A DNA stretch of 64,000 bases from NCBI RefSeq assembly GCF_030766725.1, contig NZ_JARQWR010000001.1, forward strand, positions 310,001 through 374,000. The letters run 5' to 3'. The notes beneath the pieces are model-generated. The model was given only the letters and a program-made list of their open reading frames with translations. It did no database searches and was not told the origin of the DNA. Both the position numbers and the translations under genes were made by a program. The DNA is from Flavobacterium aerium (GTDB taxonomy: Bacteria; Bacteroidota; Bacteroidia; Flavobacteriales; Flavobacteriaceae). Below, one piece after another: positions 62,473-64,000 of this stretch (its first letter is position 1; each line of letters starts with the position of its first letter).

Positions 62473-64000
62473 TCAAAAATACAAAAAAAATGATTTAATT
62501 TTTTTTGATAAAATAGTTTGTGAATTGGAAGATATTAGTATATTTGCACCTCCTAATGAAACAATACGTTGTTTTAGTCCTGCGGGTGTGGTGAAATTGG
62601 TAGACATGCCAGACTTAGGATCTGGTGCTTCACGGCGTGTAGGTTCGAGTCCTATCACCCGCACCTCTTGGGACAAGTCATCAAATGATTGACTTGTCCC
62701 TTTTTTTTTAGAACATAACTTCTTGTTTATCAATATCATAAGAGATAAAGCTTCATTGACACGGGTGGTTCGAAAGTTAAATCCGTCATATATCAATTTT
62801 TCTGGGAACATCGAACCAATTATTTTTCTTTGCTGTATAACATTACCATTTTGGTATAAATTATCAAGGTGAGAAATATTTGAACTTGCCAGTTCCAGAA
62901 GCGGCTCTACATTGACAACTGGGACTAACTTACCGGTTAATTCAGCCTCACTTCTAAGGATTCTTTTATCTATATCAGCTTTTATTGTCCGATAGTCATC
63001 GGCTTCGATATCTCCGGAAAGAAGCAAATCACGTGCTTTGGATAAACGATTATTTGCATCTTCCAACTGTGCTTTTAATTCTAGAACTCGTGAGTTTTGT
63101 CCTTGCATTCTACTTTTAAAGACCGATGAAATTGTATCTCTATACAATCTCAATGCTGGTAAGGGTCTGACATACCTTTTAATTTCATCAACAATAGTTT
63201 CGTTTACTAATTCAGCTTTAAACCTTACTCCGCACGATGATGTACAATGATAATAACGATAATATTGGTTACGCCCTTTTGAGGCACTTCCTGTTAATAA
63301 TTTTCCACACTCAGGACAAAGTAAGAACCCTCTTAGAGGCAGGTGGCTATCTACAAATATTTTAGTTCTCATTATTTTTTTTCGGCCGTCTAAAATATCC
63401 TGAACATCGTAATATAGTTCTTCAGATATCAAAGGTTCATGCTGACCAGGCGCCATATAGCTTTCTTCATCTTTATGTTTTGGAATAAATATTTTACCAC
63501 AATACATTGGATTTCGAATTGTATGCCAAAAATTACTCTTGCTAGATTTTAAGCCTTTTTCTCTCACAGTTTTCCATATCTGTTCCGTATTTAAGTTTCC
63601 ACGGCCAAGCTCTGTAAATGCCCATTTCATAATTTTGGCTTCATCTTCTTTAATGGCAATATATTTTTTGCCATCTTCTGAAACCTTATTAGTATATCCT
63701 AATGGCGCCAATCCCATGTATCGGCCTTCCTTTTTAGCCCTACGCATTCCATGGAAAACATTTAATGCTCTACGGTCGTTTTCCACTTCCGGAGCAGCGA
63801 GGTAAAATGCGAGCATCATTTTGTTTTCAGGTATGGAAAGATCTAAAGGCTGTTCAACAGCTTGCGGTTCAACACCCAGCCTGCGCAACGTACTTATCAT
63901 TTGGTAAGCGTCGCCCGCATTTCTGCTAAATCTGTCCCATTTCGTAAATAGTATCAGGTCAGATTTTCCCTTATGTTTTCGTAATTCTAGCAGTAATGTA
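62473..64000 (-). CDS. Large serine recombinase, N-terminus beyond the window
   Basis: A site-specific recombinase of the large serine type, open to the window edge, so the visible 508 residues lack the N-terminal catalytic serine. Upstream of the ATG at 63900 the frame continues with FTKWDRFSRNAGDAYQM, holding the conserved DRxxR of the resolvase domain, so that ATG is not the start. A Recombinase domain follows (GLAPLGYTNKVSEDGKKY, WHTIRNPMYCGKIF), then a zinc ribbon (LLCPECGKLLTGS, YHCTSSCGVRF), a coiled coil (LKAQLEDANNRLSKARDLLL), and a final helical part. The last 62 or so residues are translated antisense through tRNA-Leu and its promoter, so the native C-terminus probably lies near 62665-62720. 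Likely the integrase of a mobile element. Confidence 0.9.
   Translation of the reverse strand, partial: TLLLELRKHKGKSDLILFTKWDRFSRNAGDAYQMISTLRRLGVEPQAVEQPLDLSIPENKMMLAFYLAAPEVENDRRALNVFHGMRRAKKEGRYMGLAPLGYTNKVSEDGKKYIAIKEDEAKIMKWAFTELGRGNLNTEQIWKTVREKGLKSSKSNFWHTIRNPMYCGKIFIPKHKDEESYMAPGQHEPLISEELYYDVQDILDGRKKIMRTKIFVDSHLPLRGFLLCPECGKLLTGSASKGRNQYYRYYHCTSSCGVRFKAELVNETIVDEIKRYVRPLPALRLYRDTISSVFKSRMQGQNSRVLELKAQLEDANNRLSKARDLLLSGDIEADDYRTIKADIDKRILRSEAELTGKLVPVVNVEPLLELASSNISHLDNLYQNGNVIQQRKIIGSMFPEKLIYDGFNFRTTRVNEALSLMILINKKLCSKKKGTSQSFDDLSQEVRVIGLEPTRREAPDPKSGMSTNFTTPAGLKQRIVSLGGANILISSNSQTILSKKIKSFFLYF
62474..62481 (-). promoter_or_regulatory. Probable -7 box of the dipeptidase gene
   Basis: TATTTTTG on the minus strand, 20 bases before the ATG at 62454. 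It lies in the extreme 3' end of the recombinase frame. Confidence 0.5.
62517..62546 (+). promoter_or_regulatory. Promoter of tRNA-Leu
   Basis: TTTG (62517-62520), an 18-base spacer, and TATATTTG (62539-62546), 35 bases before the tRNA. Confidence 0.7.
62582..62663 (+). tRNA. tRNA-Leu (TAG)
   Basis: An 82-base class II tRNA. Acceptor GCGGGTG pairs with CACCCGC (62656-62662), discriminator A. Anticodon stem-loop CCAGACTTAGGATCTGG has anticodon TAG. A long variable arm (TGCTTCACGGCGT) and T arm TAGGTTCGAGTCCTA are present. No complete CCA is encoded. Confidence 0.97.
62664..64000. mobile_element. Tip of an integrated mobile element at tRNA-Leu (partial)
   Basis: A large serine recombinase lies directly beside the 3' end of a tRNA gene, pointing toward it, which is the usual edge of an integrative element. 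Only the recombinase is in the window; the other end and the repeat that would prove insertion are not. The left boundary is approximate. Confidence 0.5.
62670..62709 (+). terminator. tRNA-Leu terminator
   Basis: GGGACAAGTC (62670-62679) pairs with GACTTGTCCC (62691-62700), with inner ATCA/TGAT pairs, followed by T9. The same bases are read through by the recombinase frame on the other strand. Confidence 0.9.

Noticed and set aside
63901..64000. Recombinase starting at the ATG at 63900
   Set aside because: The frame continues upstream with the conserved resolvase motif FTKWDRFSRN, so the gene begins beyond the window.
1..64000. CRISPR arrays, insertion sequences, rRNA genes and riboswitches
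   Set aside because: I saw no regularly spaced repeats, transposase motifs, rRNA signatures or recognisable riboswitch cores in reading the window. I could not run profile searches, so divergent forms may be missed.

Overview
The window is a low-GC, densely coded stretch of a Bacteroidetes chromosome, most likely Flavobacteriaceae and Flavobacterium-like. The evidence is: many promoters of the Bacteroidetes type (TTG, about 19 bases, TAnnTTTG) instead of -35/-10 boxes; few Shine-Dalgarno sequences; two proteins with type IX secretion (T9SS) type A sorting domains; a carboxypeptidase-regulatory-domain TonB receptor; and family-typical genes (DUF4271 beside hemD, DUF4296, DUF6252, a DnaE carrying its own exonuclease domain). 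No stretch over 300 bases lacks a gene. The longest gaps (about 200-260 bases at 12030-12289, 36139-36369, 38870-39119 and 49443-49703) hold terminators, promoters and, in the last, a tRNA remnant.

Layout. 1-5400: end of a zinc metallopeptidase, a Cys-rich lipoprotein, an Lrp regulator, a saccharopine dehydrogenase family enzyme, a DUF423 protein and PEP carboxykinase. 5500-12030: hemD with DUF4271, a polyprenol-phosphate mannosyltransferase-dihydroorotase-DUF4296 run, an NAD-dependent epimerase and tyrS. 12290-17665: a sphingomyelinase-like lipoprotein, a LuxE-type acyltransferase and two T9SS sorting-domain proteins, one with almost no cargo. 16532-22542: a lipoprotein, a TonB receptor and a divergent PhoB/PhoR-like two-component pair. 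Arrays of hexamers at 11-base period precede both outer-membrane genes, which suggests phosphate-type control. 22525-28470: a glycosyltransferase, trmB, a LysE exporter, an alkyltransferase-like protein, the iron-sulfur genes mrp and nfu, and a ferredoxin reductase-ferredoxin pair. 28634-36138: an unknown protein overlapping a patatin lipase, DUF3050, glutaryl-CoA dehydrogenase, trmN6 and rimM-rpsP. 36370-48266: a DUF6252 lipoprotein, a GAF histidine kinase, a Gly-rich RRM protein, a TolC-HlyD-MFS tripartite exporter, dnaE and trxA.

48354-62454: a DUF58 protein, tRNA-Asp with a degenerate second copy, transporters, ruvC, hemW, a cyclase-family hydrolase, small unknowns, and a BlaI-controlled operon. 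That operon encodes a MORN-like lipoprotein, BlaI, an M56 (BlaR1-type) membrane protease fused to a TonB C-terminal domain, and a separate TonB-domain protein; a second TonB-domain gene follows after a terminator. The operon promoter is a full consensus match, and its -7 box lies inside a TACA-NN-TGTA palindrome like the BlaI/MecI operator. I consider this the strongest candidate for an undescribed signalling system here.

62582-64000: a tRNA-Leu gene followed by a large serine recombinase cut by the window end. This looks like the tRNA-proximal edge of an integrated mobile element whose cargo lies beyond the window. The recombinase frame runs on antisense through the tRNA gene.
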